From assembly GCF_000730625.1 (NCBI RefSeq), contig NZ_BBIT01000005.1, positions 372,001 to 436,000 of the forward strand: a DNA stretch of 64,000 nt. Direction: 5' to 3'. Source of the stretch: Pseudomonas oryzihabitans NBRC 102199 (GTDB taxonomy: Bacteria; Pseudomonadota; Gammaproteobacteria; Pseudomonadales; Pseudomonadaceae). The notes under the pieces were generated by a model, which was not told where the DNA came from, did not search any database, and saw nothing but the letters and a program-made list of their open reading frames with translations. Each line of letters opens with the position of its first letter. Position 1 is the first letter of the stretch. A program made the position numbers and the translations under genes. Below are positions 1 to 8,471 of this stretch, in pieces.

Positions 1-125
1 GCCCCAGCCCTTGCCATTGCTGGGCCGGTCGCCATCGGCATGTGGATGTCGCGATTGGGAAAGTGGCGGTCGTGGGGCCCTCCCAGAATCGCCGCCAATA
101 GCCCCAGTGGCAGTCGAGGTGCGTC

Positions 126-1223
126 ATGAATACCTTCCTCAACCCCGTAACTACCCAGACCTGGACCAATGGCCGCCACCCCGTGCGCTGCGTCAAGGTC
201 ATCCAGGAAACCTGGGACGTGCGCACCTTCTGCTTCACGGCCGAAATCCCGCTGATGTACTTCTTCAAGCCGGGCCAGTTCGTGACCCTGGAACTGGAGA
301 TCGACGGCCGCCAGGTGATGCGCTCCTACACCATCTCCAGTTCCCCCTCGGTGCCCTACAGCTTTTCCATCACCGTCAAGCGCGTGCCGGGCGGCCAGGT
401 GTCCAACTGGCTGCACGACAACATGAAGGTCGGCGACAACCTGGCCGTGCACGGGCCGGTCGGCCTGTTCAACGCCATCGACTATCCCGCCGACAAGGTG
501 CTCTACCTCTCCGGCGGCGTCGGCATCACCCCGGTGATGTCCATGGCGCGCTGGTTCTACGACACTAACGCCAGCGTCGATATGGTCTTCGTGCACAGCG
601 CCCGCACCCCGCGCGACATCATCTACCAGGGCGAGCTGGAGCACATGGCCGCGCGGATCGACAACTTCGCCCTGAACCTGGTGTGCGAGCGCACCGAGCA
701 CGGCGAGTCCTGGGCCGGCTATCGCGGCTACTTCGACCGCCGCATGCTGGAGCTGATGGCGCCGGACTTCCGGGAGCGCGAGATCTTCTGCTGCGGCCCC
801 ACGCCCTACATGAACGCCGTCAAGACCATGCTCCGCGAGCTGGACTTCGACATGACCCACTACCACGAGGAATCCTTCGGCGCGACGCCGCCGGAAGCCA
901 AGGTGGAGGCCGCCGAGCAGGCCGAAGCCGCGGCCGAGCTGCCGCCGATTCCCCTGGAAGCCCAGTGCAACGTCGCCTTCACCGAGAGTGGCAAGAGCGT
1001 CAACATCGGCCCCGGCGAAACCATCCACGGCGCCGCGGCCAAGCTCGGCCTGCACATCCCCAAGGCCTGCGGCATGGGCATCTGCGGCACCTGCAAGGTG
1101 CTCAAGAAGAGCGGCGAAGTGGTCATGGACCACAACGGCGGCATCACCGAGGAAGACGAAGCCGAAGGCTACATCCTGTCCTGCTGCAGCATCCCGCAAG
1201 GGGATGTGCAGATCGAGTTCTGA
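126..1223 (+). CDS. gbcB: Glycine betaine demethylase reductase subunit GbcB
   Basis: 365-residue flavin/iron-sulfur reductase. Seen: an FNR-type FAD-binding region with RSYTISS near residue 66, an NAD(P)-binding region with LSGGVGITP and CCGPTPYM, and a C-terminal plant-type [2Fe-2S] domain with CGMGICGTC near 315-323 plus a further Cys pair near 353. Known for the family: GbcB passes electrons from NADH to the Rieske oxygenase GbcA, which demethylates glycine betaine to dimethylglycine in the cytoplasm. The gene stands alone here, with no GbcA in the window; only 125 bases lie upstream. It is followed by an intergenic repeat. The carnitine genes at the far end of the window would feed the same catabolic route. 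Confidence 0.9.
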   Translation: MNTFLNPVTTQTWTNGRHPVRCVKVIQETWDVRTFCFTAEIPLMYFFKPGQFVTLELEIDGRQVMRSYTISSSPSVPYSFSITVKRVPGGQVSNWLHDNMKVGDNLAVHGPVGLFNAIDYPADKVLYLSGGVGITPVMSMARWFYDTNASVDMVFVHSARTPRDIIYQGELEHMAARIDNFALNLVCERTEHGESWAGYRGYFDRRMLELMAPDFREREIFCCGPTPYMNAVKTMLRELDFDMTHYHEESFGATPPEAKVEAAEQAEAAAELPPIPLEAQCNVAFTESGKSVNIGPGETIHGAAAKLGLHIPKACGMGICGTCKVLKKSGEVVMDHNGGITEEDEAEGYILSCCSIPQGDVQIEF

Positions 1224-1229
1224 GGAGGC

Positions 1230-1369
1230 AGGTTGGGCGGAGGTGGCTCCATCGCCGAAGCCCAACCGCACGGGTTCATCCCTGGCAACGTTGGGCTTCG
1301 CTGCGCCCAACCCAACCTACGGACGCTGCGCGGAGCCCGTAGCGTGGACAACGGCGCAGCCTTGTCCAC
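1230..1369. repeat. Intergenic hairpin repeat, copy A
   Basis: This copy and the one at 28061-28191 share an arm starting GGTTGGG, the block GTTGGGCTTCGCTGCGC, and a terminal hairpin introduced by CCCGTAGC. The terminal stem here is GTGGACAA (1344-1351) with TTGTCCAC (1362-1369). A further hairpin of the same type, GTGGAAAAC with GTTTTCCAC, lies at 1395-1420. I see no ORF with a credible start in 1224-1464. Confidence 0.8.
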
Positions 1370-1464
1370 ATCGCCAAGTCCTTGTCTTGCACCAGTGGAA
1401 AACGCTGTGCGGTTTTCCACGCTGCCGGTACCAGGATAATCGCGGCGCGCTGCCCCGAAAGTCG

Positions 1465-2577
1465 CTAGGCCAGCCGCAGCGGCAGGTGCAGGGTGATGAC
1501 CACCTCGCCCGCGCCATTGGCGAAACGCGCCTCGCCGCCAAAGCTTTCGCTGAGCGCCTTGACGATGGGCAGGCCGAGGCCCCAGCCGCGCTTGTCGCTG
1601 CGGGTGGAGATGAAATAGGGCGTGGCCAGGTTGGCCAGGACCTCGTCGGGAAACTGGCCGAGGTTGCGCAACTCCAGCATGACCTGGTCGTCGGCCAGCC
1701 ACTGGCGGACCCGGATCGGCGTACCCGCCTCGCCGTGCTTGGCGGCGTTGAGCACCAGGTTGTCGAAGATGCGCAGGAAGGCGTATCTGTCCCACAGCAC
1801 CTCCTGCGCCGGGGTCTCCAAGCTCAGCTCGAGGTGATTGGCGAACTGCAGGCGCAGGTTAGCCGCGGCGTCGTTCAGCAGCGGACCCAGCACCAGCGGA
1901 TCGCCGCTGAGGCGGACACCGCCGCCCAGGCTCATGTGGCTGATGTCCAGCACGTCGGTGATCATCTGGTTCATGCGCTGCAGGTTGTCGTGCAGGGTCT
2001 GCAGCAGATCGTCGGTACGCCGCGCCGGATTGCGCTGCATCAGGTTGACCACCATGGTGGCGGCGGTGAGCGGCGAGCGCAGATCGTGATTGAGCGATCT
2101 CATGAAGCGTTCGAGCATGACCTTTTCCGCCTGCAGATTCTCGCTGCGGGCGATGGCCGAATTGCGCTGCTGCTCCATGTGGCCGACCCGCGAGCTAGCC
2201 TTGAGCAGGGCGCCGACGGTGGCCAGCACCTCTTCCGGATTGATCGGGTGGGTCAGGTAGGCCTGGGCGCCGGTATTGAAGCCCTGGGCCTTGTCCTTGC
2301 CGGAAACGAAGGTGGCCGAGATGTTGATGATGGCCGGCAGCCGGCCCCAGCCGCACTTGCGCTCGATGGCCTGGATCAGCTCGAAGCCGGTGGTGTCCGG
2401 CAGATTGACGTCGATGATCACCAGCTCGACGGATTCGTCGATCAGCGCCAGGCCACTGGCACCGCTGGCCGCTTCCAGCACCTCGTAGTGGCTCTGGCTG
2501 CCGAGGATCTTGCGCAGCACATAGCGATTGGCCTCGGTGTCGTCGATGATAACGATGCGGCGCGGGGCACTAGTCAT
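1465..2577 (-). CDS. Hybrid response regulator-histidine kinase (REC-HisKA-HATPase)
   Basis: 370 residues. Seen: an N-terminal receiver (about 7-125) with acidic pair IDD at 11-13 and phospho-acceptor D56 in IIDVNLPD; a HisKA domain with H164 in SLNHDLRSP; and an HATPase domain with FDNLVLNAAKHG and GWGLGLPIV. The usual receiver lysine of the TKP motif is replaced by histidine (LTHPIN, about 110), so the receiver may be atypical. No membrane segment. It is the last gene of the stressosome-like operon; its start overlaps the stop of the preceding kinase gene by 8 bases, which suggests translational coupling. A cytoplasmic signalling role downstream of the RsbRST complex is inferred from position. 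Confidence 0.85.
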   Translation of the reverse strand: MTSAPRRIVIIDDTEANRYVLRKILGSQSHYEVLEAASGASGLALIDESVELVIIDVNLPDTTGFELIQAIERKCGWGRLPAIINISATFVSGKDKAQGFNTGAQAYLTHPINPEEVLATVGALLKASSRVGHMEQQRNSAIARSENLQAEKVMLERFMRSLNHDLRSPLTAATMVVNLMQRNPARRTDDLLQTLHDNLQRMNQMITDVLDISHMSLGGGVRLSGDPLVLGPLLNDAAANLRLQFANHLELSLETPAQEVLWDRYAFLRIFDNLVLNAAKHGEAGTPIRVRQWLADDQVMLELRNLGQFPDEVLANLATPYFISTRSDKRGWGLGLPIVKALSESFGGEARFANGAGEVVITLHLPLRLA

Positions 2578-4327
2578 CGGACAGGCTCCGCGCCAGGGCG
2601 CAGACCTCGGCCAGCAGCCGCTCGGCGTGATCGGGGGCGTGCTTGAACAGGATGGCGTGGCAGTAGTCCTGCAGGCGCTGGCGGCCCGCCTCGTCGAGGG
2701 GCTGGGCGGTATTGATCAGCACCCGCCGGTGCATGCTCCAGTCCATGCTGGCGAGCAGGTCCTCGCCATTGATGTCGGGCAGGTCGAGGTCGAGGATGAT
2801 GATGTCCGGGCGCACTGCATTGAGCCGGTCCAGGCTGCTGCGGGCGCTGTCCGCCTCCAGCAGGACCGGATTGAGGCGTTCGAGGGTGCGCCGGACCAGA
2901 TAGCGATCGCCCTCGTTGTCCTCGATCACCAGCACGGTGAGGCCGCTGAGATCGGGCTCCGGCTCGGCGGCCCGGTGGTTGGCGTAGTGGCGCGGCAGGC
3001 GCAGGGTGAAGCGCCTGCCGCGGCCGATTTCGCTGTCGAGAGAGAGCTCGCCGCGCAGCAGCACGGTCAGGCGCTGCGCCAGGGGCAGGCCCAGGCCGGT
3101 GCCTTCGATATGGGTCAGGTGCGGCGAGCGGATGCGCTCGAATTCCTCGAAGATCTTCTGCTGATCCGCCGCGGCGATGCCGATGCCGCTGTCTTCCACC
3201 AGGAATTCCAGGCTGGCGTCGTCGGGCTGGAACACCTGGATGCGCACCTGGCCCCGGGGGGTGTACTTGAAGGCGTTGGAGATCAGGTTGCGCAGCACCT
3301 GGAACAGCCGACTCTCGTCGGTATCCAGCAGCACCCCGGCCGGCGGCGGGGCGACGCTGAAGCTGACCTGGGGATAGCGCGGCGCCAGGGCCGCGGCGAA
3401 CTGTTCGAGGCGATCGATGAAAGGCCCCAGCGCAAAGGGCTGGGGCACGATGGTCAGGCGGCCGGACTGCACCTCGGCCAGCGCCAGCAACTCGCCGACC
3501 AGGTTGGCCAGTTCCAGCGCCGCGTCGCTGATGAAGCGCACCTGGCGCTGCTGTTCGGCATTGAGCGCCCCGTCCACCCCGCTGGCGAGCAGCTTGGCGA
3601 CATTCTCGATGATGTTGATCGGGGTGCGGAATTCATGGGTCATGTTGGAGAAGAAACGGGTCTTCGCCTCGCTGGCCTCCTTGAGCTCCTGAGTGGCCTT
3701 TTCCAGTTCCGAATAGAGCGCCACCACGCCCTGGTTGGTGTTTTCCAGTTCCTTGTTGGTGACCTCCAGTTCCGACTGGCGCACCTGCAGCTCGGTGTTG
3801 GTCAGCAGCAGCTCTTCGCTCTGCAGGCGGATCTGCTGGTAGGGATCCGGTGGCGGACTGCCCTGCAGTTCGGCCGTCAGCGCCTGGAGCTGCTCCGCCT
3901 CGGGAAAGGGGCGCGGCGCCTGGTACTTGCGGGCGGTGATGCAGGTGCCGGCAGGGGAGGTCTGGATGTCGAAGTCGTCGAACAGCCGCTGGGCGCCGCG
4001 CAGGCCGATGCCCATGCCGGTGCTGGAGCGATAGCTGCCCGCGCGGATGGCCTCCATCTCGGCGATGCCCGGGCCCTGGTCGACCGCCCGCACCTCCAGG
4101 CCGCGCAGGCGCAGGTCTTCGCCACGCAGCAGGGCGAAGTCGAAGTGACCGCTGCCGGCGTACTGGTGGATATTGCGCGCCAGTTCGGAGACCGCGGTGG
4201 CCAGGCGGATCTGCTCCAGCGCCGGCCACTCCATGGCCGCGGCCAGGCGCTTGGCGGCCTGGCGGCAGTGCACGATGTCCTGCTCGCTGTGCAGGGCGAG
4301 GGTCAGCAGGGGCAAGACGTCAGACAT
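2570..4327 (-). CDS. Hybrid histidine kinase with N-terminal RsbT/W-like ATPase domain
   Basis: 585 residues from ATG 4327, chosen over the ATG eight codons upstream because it overlaps the preceding stop by 8 bases, as elsewhere in this operon. Domains: an RsbT/RsbW-type ATPase at about 1-130 (N-box SELARNIHQYA, VDQGPGI, GMGIGLRG); a long polar, probably coiled-coil linker rich in E, L, Q and N at about 150-225; HisKA (SNMTHEFRTPINI); HATPase (RNLISNAFKYT, EDSGIGI, GTGLGLPLA); and a C-terminal receiver (VIEDNEGDR, LDLDLPD). No membrane segment. A switch-kinase-like domain fused to a hybrid histidine kinase suggests a direct link from the stressosome to a phosphorelay; that link is inference. 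Confidence 0.85.
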   Translation of the reverse strand: MSDVLPLLTLALHSEQDIVHCRQAAKRLAAAMEWPALEQIRLATAVSELARNIHQYAGSGHFDFALLRGEDLRLRGLEVRAVDQGPGIAEMEAIRAGSYRSSTGMGIGLRGAQRLFDDFDIQTSPAGTCITARKYQAPRPFPEAEQLQALTAELQGSPPPDPYQQIRLQSEELLLTNTELQVRQSELEVTNKELENTNQGVVALYSELEKATQELKEASEAKTRFFSNMTHEFRTPINIIENVAKLLASGVDGALNAEQQRQVRFISDAALELANLVGELLALAEVQSGRLTIVPQPFALGPFIDRLEQFAAALAPRYPQVSFSVAPPPAGVLLDTDESRLFQVLRNLISNAFKYTPRGQVRIQVFQPDDASLEFLVEDSGIGIAAADQQKIFEEFERIRSPHLTHIEGTGLGLPLAQRLTVLLRGELSLDSEIGRGRRFTLRLPRHYANHRAAEPEPDLSGLTVLVIEDNEGDRYLVRRTLERLNPVLLEADSARSSLDRLNAVRPDIIILDLDLPDINGEDLLASMDWSMHRRVLINTAQPLDEAGRQRLQDYCHAILFKHAPDHAERLLAEVCALARSLSDD

Positions 4328-5300
4328 GCTTGAGTACCAGAACGGTGGCATCGTCGGCGGAGCGCCGAAAGTCGCGGTGCAGGAGGGCGGCGATCAGCGC
4401 CGGATGTCGCGCCCCGAGCCCGGAGTGCTCGCCCAGTCCCACCTTGGACGTCAGGCCATCGGAGTTCAGCACCAGCAGGGTGCCGGGCGTCCAGGGGTAG
4501 GTATAGGTCTGGATCCGCCCGATCCGGTAGCCCAGGGTGCCGTTGTTGGACACCAGGCTGCGTGTGGTGTTGCCCAGCAGGCGCCCGGCGATGTTGCCGA
4601 TGCCGCAAAAGCTCACCTGGCCCTGATCCGGGTCCAGCTCGGCCAGCGCCAGGGCGGCGCCGCGGGTTTCCATGAGCGCCTGGTGCAGATTCTCCATCAG
4701 CCGCTGCAGGGGCAGGTGCGCGCCATGGCGCAGGAACAGGTCCCGCGCCCGGCGACTGGCGGTGGCGGCCTGCTGGCCATGGCCCAGGCCGTCGCAGACC
4801 AGCAGGCGGCGCCCGCTGACCGCCCAGGTGTCGCCGCAGAGCTGCTCCTCGGGGTGCGGCGTGCACAGGGCGCCATGCTGCAACCGGCTGCCGGGCGTCC
4901 CGGCCAGATGGAAGCGCGCCAGCACCACGGTGCCCTGACCCGGTCGCGAATGGATGTCGAACACATCGGCCTGCCGGCGAATCGCCCCCAGGCCGGCGCC
5001 CAGCGTCGCGGCCGTGCTGTAGTGATCGCTCAGGCAGCGGGCGACGTCGTGCATGCCCGGGCCGCGATCCACCGCCAGGACATCGAGCACCCCTTCGCCG
5101 CCCAGGGTGGCCAGGAGTTCGCCGTGCCCGGCATGGCGGACCAGGTTGTAGCCCAGCTCCTGGGTGACGATGGTCAGGCGCCCGAGCAGGGTTTCGTCGG
5201 CGGTGACGGTGCCGGCCAGCCGGACCAGGGCGCGCCGGGCGGCATCGACATGGACGCTGGTGCTCACCGGCAGCACCAGGCTGCACGGCTGGTCGTTCAT
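4320..5300 (-). CDS. ATP-binding SpoIIE/RsbX-type phosphatase fusion
   Basis: 326 residues from ATG 5300, which overlaps the rsbT stop as ATGA; a longer reading to 5522 is rejected because it only translates rsbT out of frame. Domains: an RsbT/W-like ATPase at about 10-135 (QELGYNLVRHA, VDRGPGM, GAGLGAIRRQ), then a PP2C/SpoIIE-type phosphatase domain at about 140-326 (CGDTW, VCDGLGHG, and ADDATVLVL near the end). Known: RsbX dephosphorylates RsbR and RsbS to reset the stressosome. The fusion of an ATPase-like domain to an RsbX-type domain is notable. It is coupled both to rsbT upstream and to the hybrid kinase downstream. Confidence 0.85.
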   Translation of the reverse strand: MNDQPCSLVLPVSTSVHVDAARRALVRLAGTVTADETLLGRLTIVTQELGYNLVRHAGHGELLATLGGEGVLDVLAVDRGPGMHDVARCLSDHYSTAATLGAGLGAIRRQADVFDIHSRPGQGTVVLARFHLAGTPGSRLQHGALCTPHPEEQLCGDTWAVSGRRLLVCDGLGHGQQAATASRRARDLFLRHGAHLPLQRLMENLHQALMETRGAALALAELDPDQGQVSFCGIGNIAGRLLGNTTRSLVSNNGTLGYRIGRIQTYTYPWTPGTLLVLNSDGLTSKVGLGEHSGLGARHPALIAALLHRDFRRSADDATVLVLKHV

Positions 5301-5695
5301 CGCCACTTCCAGAGTTCGACGGTGGTGCCCTGGCCGGGCTGGCTGTCGATGTGGAAGTCGTCCACCAGTCGCCGCGAACCGGACAGGCCCAGGCCAAGGC
5401 CCTTGCCCGAGGTGTAGCCGTCGACCATGGCGCGCTCGAGATCGGCGATGCCCGGGCCCTGGTCGCGGATCACCAAGCGGATCGCCGGCTTGCCGGCGCG
5501 CAGCGTCTCCTCGATCAGGCACTCGCCGCCCAGCCCGTAGACCAGGCCGTTGCGCGCGATCTCGCTGGCCGCGGTGACGATCTTGGTCTGGGAGATGAGG
5601 CCCAGGCGGATGGCTTCGGCGACCTTGCGCACCTGCTGACGGATCAGCACGATGTCAGTCTCCTGGCGGAGTGGAAGCGTCTGTGTCTTCGCCAC
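5297..5695 (-). CDS. rsbT: RsbT-type switch kinase
   Basis: 132-residue GHKL-fold serine/threonine kinase. Seen: N-box ASEIARNGLVYG, IRDQGPGI, and GKGLGLGLSGSRRLVDDF, all typical of RsbT. Known: in resting cells RsbT is held in the RsbR/RsbS stressosome; on stress it phosphorylates them and is released to act on an output protein. The gene overlaps the 3' end of rsbS by 41 bases and shares ATGA with the next gene. The sigma-B activation partner RsbU is absent here, and the following genes are kinases, so the released RsbT probably acts on a two-component output. Confidence 0.88.
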   Translation of the reverse strand: MAKTQTLPLRQETDIVLIRQQVRKVAEAIRLGLISQTKIVTAASEIARNGLVYGLGGECLIEETLRAGKPAIRLVIRDQGPGIADLERAMVDGYTSGKGLGLGLSGSRRLVDDFHIDSQPGQGTTVELWKWR

Positions 5696-6080
5696 CCTCT
5701 GACTCCTCCAGCGATTCGTCCGCGGCGACCATGGCTTCCAGCCGGCGCATGCCCTTTTCCATGTTCAGCGCCGTGGCGATGCCTTCCAGCGACAGCCCCA
5801 GTTCCACCAGGGTGATGGCCACCGCCGGCTGCATGCCGACCACGATCACCTTGGCATCGAGGATGCGCGAGACCTGGGCGATGTGGGAGAGCATCCGGCC
5901 AATGAAGGAGTCGACGATTTCCAGCGCGGAGATGTCGATGAGTACGCCCTTGGCCTTGTGCCGCACGATCTGCTCGGTGAGGTCTTCCTGCAGGTCCAGC
6001 GCCAGCTGGTCGTGCATGTCCACCTGGATGCTCAGCAGCAGGAAGGGTCCAAGCTTGAGGATCGGAATCCGCTCGATCAT
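5655..6080 (-). CDS. rsbS: RsbS stressosome scaffold (STAS domain)
   Basis: 141 residues, a single STAS domain at about 3-115 followed by an acidic tail. The phospho-serine site is present: S58 in LEIVDSFIGR, the position of B. subtilis S59. Known: RsbS forms the core of the stressosome with RsbR and sequesters RsbT until phosphorylated. The gene starts 10 bases after rsbR. The acidic tail overlaps the start of rsbT by 41 bases, longer than typical operon overlaps, and extends beyond the usual RsbS length of about 120. Confidence 0.9.
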   Translation of the reverse strand: MIERIPILKLGPFLLLSIQVDMHDQLALDLQEDLTEQIVRHKAKGVLIDISALEIVDSFIGRMLSHIAQVSRILDAKVIVVGMQPAVAITLVELGLSLEGIATALNMEKGMRRLEAMVAADESLEESEGGEDTDASTPPGD

Positions 6081-6090
6081 GAGGCGCTCC

Positions 6091-6933
6091 CTAACCCTTG
6101 GCGGCCGGGGCGGCCAGGCGCACGCCCTGCTGGCGCAGGGTCAGGCGGAAGGCATCGGCCAGGGACGCCTTGGTGATGACGTCGCCCAGGTCCACGCCCA
6201 GGTGGACGATGGTGGCGGCGATCTGCGGGCGGATGCCGCTGATGATGCACTGGGCGCCCATCAGCCGGGCGGCGGTCACCGTCTTGAGCAGGTGCTGGGC
6301 GACCATGGTGTCTACCGTGGGTACGCCGGTGATGTCGATGATGGCGATGTCCGATCCGGTCTGGACGATCTTTTCCAGCAGCGACTCCATCACCACCTGG
6401 GTGCGGTTGCTGTCCAGTGCGCCGATCAGCGGGATGGCCAGGATGCCGTCCCACAGCTCCACCACCGGGGTGGACAGTTCCAGCATGCTTTCCTGCTGCT
6501 CGCGGATCACCGTCTCGCGGCCGCTCATGAAGCTTTCCATGCTGTACAGACCGAGATCGTCGATCAGCCGGGTGGCGGCCCAGATCTCGGCGAGGGGATC
6601 GTCGCATTCGTTCTGGATCAGGTTGAACAGCGGTTCCTTGAGCGAGAAGACGAAGGTCGCCGTCTGCGCGGGCGTCAGGCCCGCGCGACTCTGGTCGAAG
6701 GAGAAGCGCTCCAGCAGCGCGCGCACCGGCTGCCAGTGCGGCTCGCGCAGATTGCCCAGGCCCTGGGCGGCGGCCACGGTGATGCGGCGCAGCAATTCGG
6801 CGGAGTTGGCCAGGATGGTGGTTTCATCGAGCAGGTCGATGCGCATGCCGGCCGCGCGCTGGGCGCCGATCCAGGCATCGAGCAGCGACCGCTCGTGGGT
6901 GCGCAGCAGCTCGACCAAAGCGGTACTGTACAT
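6091..6933 (-). CDS. rsbR: RsbR-type stressosome sensor (N-terminal sensor plus STAS)
   Basis: 280 residues from ATG 6933 (MYSTALVELL); longer readings lack support. The N-terminal half (about 5-145) is helical and resembles RsbRD-type sensor domains rather than a haem globin. The C-terminal STAS domain (about 153-270) keeps both phosphorylation positions known in B. subtilis RsbRA: S175 in GALDSNR for T171, and T209 in VPTVDTM for T205. Known: RsbR paralogs form the turrets of the stressosome and detect stress. It is the first gene of the module. Only one RsbR is in the window, so a single-sensor complex is possible. Confidence 0.87.
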   Translation of the reverse strand: MYSTALVELLRTHERSLLDAWIGAQRAAGMRIDLLDETTILANSAELLRRITVAAAQGLGNLREPHWQPVRALLERFSFDQSRAGLTPAQTATFVFSLKEPLFNLIQNECDDPLAEIWAATRLIDDLGLYSMESFMSGRETVIREQQESMLELSTPVVELWDGILAIPLIGALDSNRTQVVMESLLEKIVQTGSDIAIIDITGVPTVDTMVAQHLLKTVTAARLMGAQCIISGIRPQIAATIVHLGVDLGDVITKASLADAFRLTLRQQGVRLAAPAAKG

Positions 6934-7048
6934 GGGGGTTCCTAGGTGACAAGAAGGTGGCCCAGGACGAGCCGACCAGGCAGAGAGCGGGCAGGAAGAG
7001 GCGCAGGTGTCGGTGGGGATCCGAGCGCGTGGCCGGATCCCCGAGAGA

Positions 7049-7312
7049 TCACATGTCCATCTTTTCCTTGGTGATCTTGCCGGTCTTGGCGTCGGCATGG
7101 AAGTCGTACTTCATACCATCCTTCTTCATGCCTTCGCCTTCCCACTGACCGTCATCGGCTTCGATCTTGGTGATCGAGGTGTAGCCCTGCTCCATGAGCT
7201 TGGACTTGACGTCGTTCATGGGCATCCAGTCGGCACCGGGCTGGTCGGCCAGGGCGGCGGTGCTGGCCAGGACGGAACAGGCGAACAGGGAAGCGAGCAG
7301 CTTGGATTTCAT
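7049..7312 (-). CDS. Secreted PepSY-domain protein
   Basis: 87 residues. A signal peptide covers about 1-22 (KSKLLASLFACSVLASTAALA, cleavage after ALA). The remainder is one PepSY-like domain: a helix with VKSKLMEQGYTSI, then strands ending in KYDFHADAKTGKI. Small periplasmic PepSY proteins of this size are common in Pseudomonas; the domain is linked to peptidase inhibition or metal-dependent regulation, but no partner is evident here. It lies 115 bases upstream of rsbR on the same strand; I see no clear terminator between them, so co-transcription with the stressosome genes is possible. Confidence 0.8.
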   Translation of the reverse strand: MKSKLLASLFACSVLASTAALADQPGADWMPMNDVKSKLMEQGYTSITKIEADDGQWEGEGMKKDGMKYDFHADAKTGKITKEKMDM

Positions 7313-7387
7313 CGCGAGACCTCGGCGTGGTGGTGTGCCCGGACTTGGACCACCAGCACGCGCGACAAATCCCGTCTGGCGCAGACG

Positions 7388-8353
7388 TTAGACTGACGAT
7401 TCCTCGACCAGGTGCGGCAGCAGTCCGGCAGGGGCCTTGGCGCTCTGGCCCTTGGTCTTGCGCGGGGCATAGGGGCGGCTGGCCAGCCGCCAGAGATCCC
7501 GCCAGCGTTCGGCGAGGGCGGTGGGCTTGTCCAGATAGAGGCGCAGGCCCAGGGAAAAGGCCTTCGCCTGCAGCCGCTCGCGCTGCTGGGCCAGGCTTTC
7601 GCCGATCGCCAGGCGGGTGTTGCTGGCGCCGAACAGGGTCGGCTCGTCCAGCAGCAGCTGCTGCATCACCGCCAGGTCGTGATCGTCGCCCAGGTATTCC
7701 GACAGGCGCTTGAGGCTCTTCTGCCGCGTCTTGAATTCCGCCGGCCAGGCCGCGGCGAGCAGCTGGGTGTGATACCAGTGATCCTTCACCCGCTTGCGCC
7801 AGTCGTGCAGGGTATCGTCGGTGGGCTTGTCGCGCGCGGTCTTGAGCGCCTGGCGCCCGGCCTTGTAGTTGTCTTCCAGGCCGCGGGCGAAGAGGGCGAA
7901 GCCCTTGCCGGACAGTTTCCAGCCGGCCACCTCCTCGCGCATGGCGGTCAGTTCCTCGAGCAGTTCGGGATGGCCGCTGGCCGCGGCGATCTGCTGGTCG
8001 GCGCGCTCCTGCAGCCGCTGCCGCACGCGCTTCATGGCCGGCGAGGCGAATCTCTTGCGATCGGATTCGCCCAGCTTGTCCCAGCTTTCCACCAGGGCGG
8101 CGCTGTCGCGCAACGACGACAGCTCCCGGCCCAGGTCGCGCAGACGCCGATTGCGACTGGCGAAGGCGCGCTTGCCCAGGGCGCCGTGCAGCAGCCGCAG
8201 GAGGGCGCGCAATTCCTTGAGGCGCTTGCGTGTCTCGTGGACGCCCTTGGGGGTACCGCTCGCCAGGGACGCTTCAGCCTGCACCAGACGATCCGTCACC
8301 ACGCGGCGGACTTCCTCGTCAGCCGGTTGCCGTGCATCGAAACGAAAGGCCAT
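7388..8353 (-). CDS. CHAD domain-containing protein (polyphosphate-associated)
   Basis: 321 residues from ATG 8353, which follows a good GAGGAG ribosome-binding site; the reading to 8449 lacks one. The CHAD signature is clear: HETRKRLKELRALLRLL near 45-62 and a second repeat DWRKRVKDHWYHTQLL near 210-225, with many conserved His, Arg and Lys. Known: CHAD domains are alpha-helical, bind polyphosphate and localise to polyphosphate granules. It is divergent from a polyphosphate:AMP phosphotransferase gene, which supports a role in polyphosphate metabolism. The shared intergenic region holds a Pho-box-like array. Confidence 0.87.
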   Translation of the reverse strand: MAFRFDARQPADEEVRRVVTDRLVQAEASLASGTPKGVHETRKRLKELRALLRLLHGALGKRAFASRNRRLRDLGRELSSLRDSAALVESWDKLGESDRKRFASPAMKRVRQRLQERADQQIAAASGHPELLEELTAMREEVAGWKLSGKGFALFARGLEDNYKAGRQALKTARDKPTDDTLHDWRKRVKDHWYHTQLLAAAWPAEFKTRQKSLKRLSEYLGDDHDLAVMQQLLLDEPTLFGASNTRLAIGESLAQQRERLQAKAFSLGLRLYLDKPTALAERWRDLWRLASRPYAPRKTKGQSAKAPAGLLPHLVEESSV

Positions 8354-8442
8354 CGAACTCTCCTCAATAGGGTGGACTGCCGCACCCGCTTGCGCGGGAG
8401 CGTAACGGTATGAAAGACCTCCACGACAGCGGGAGATGCCAA

Positions 8443-8471
8443 ATTTCATCTAAACGTCATATTTCCTTCAT
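8443..8471. promoter_or_regulatory. Candidate tandem Pho box
   Basis: Three 7-base half-sites, ATTTCAT (8443-8449), ACGTCAT (8454-8460) and CCTTCAT (8465-8471), are spaced exactly 11 bases apart by CTAA and ATTT. PhoB binds direct repeats of CTGTCAT separated by 4 A/T-rich bases. The repeats keep the TCAT core but match the rest only partly. The array lies between two divergent polyphosphate-related genes. Binding is inferred. Confidence 0.5.

Noticed and set aside
988-2646. 552-codon plus-strand open frame, and similar frames at 2528-4333 and 5671-6945
   Set aside because: All are antisense to the stressosome-module genes and show shadow composition without motifs.
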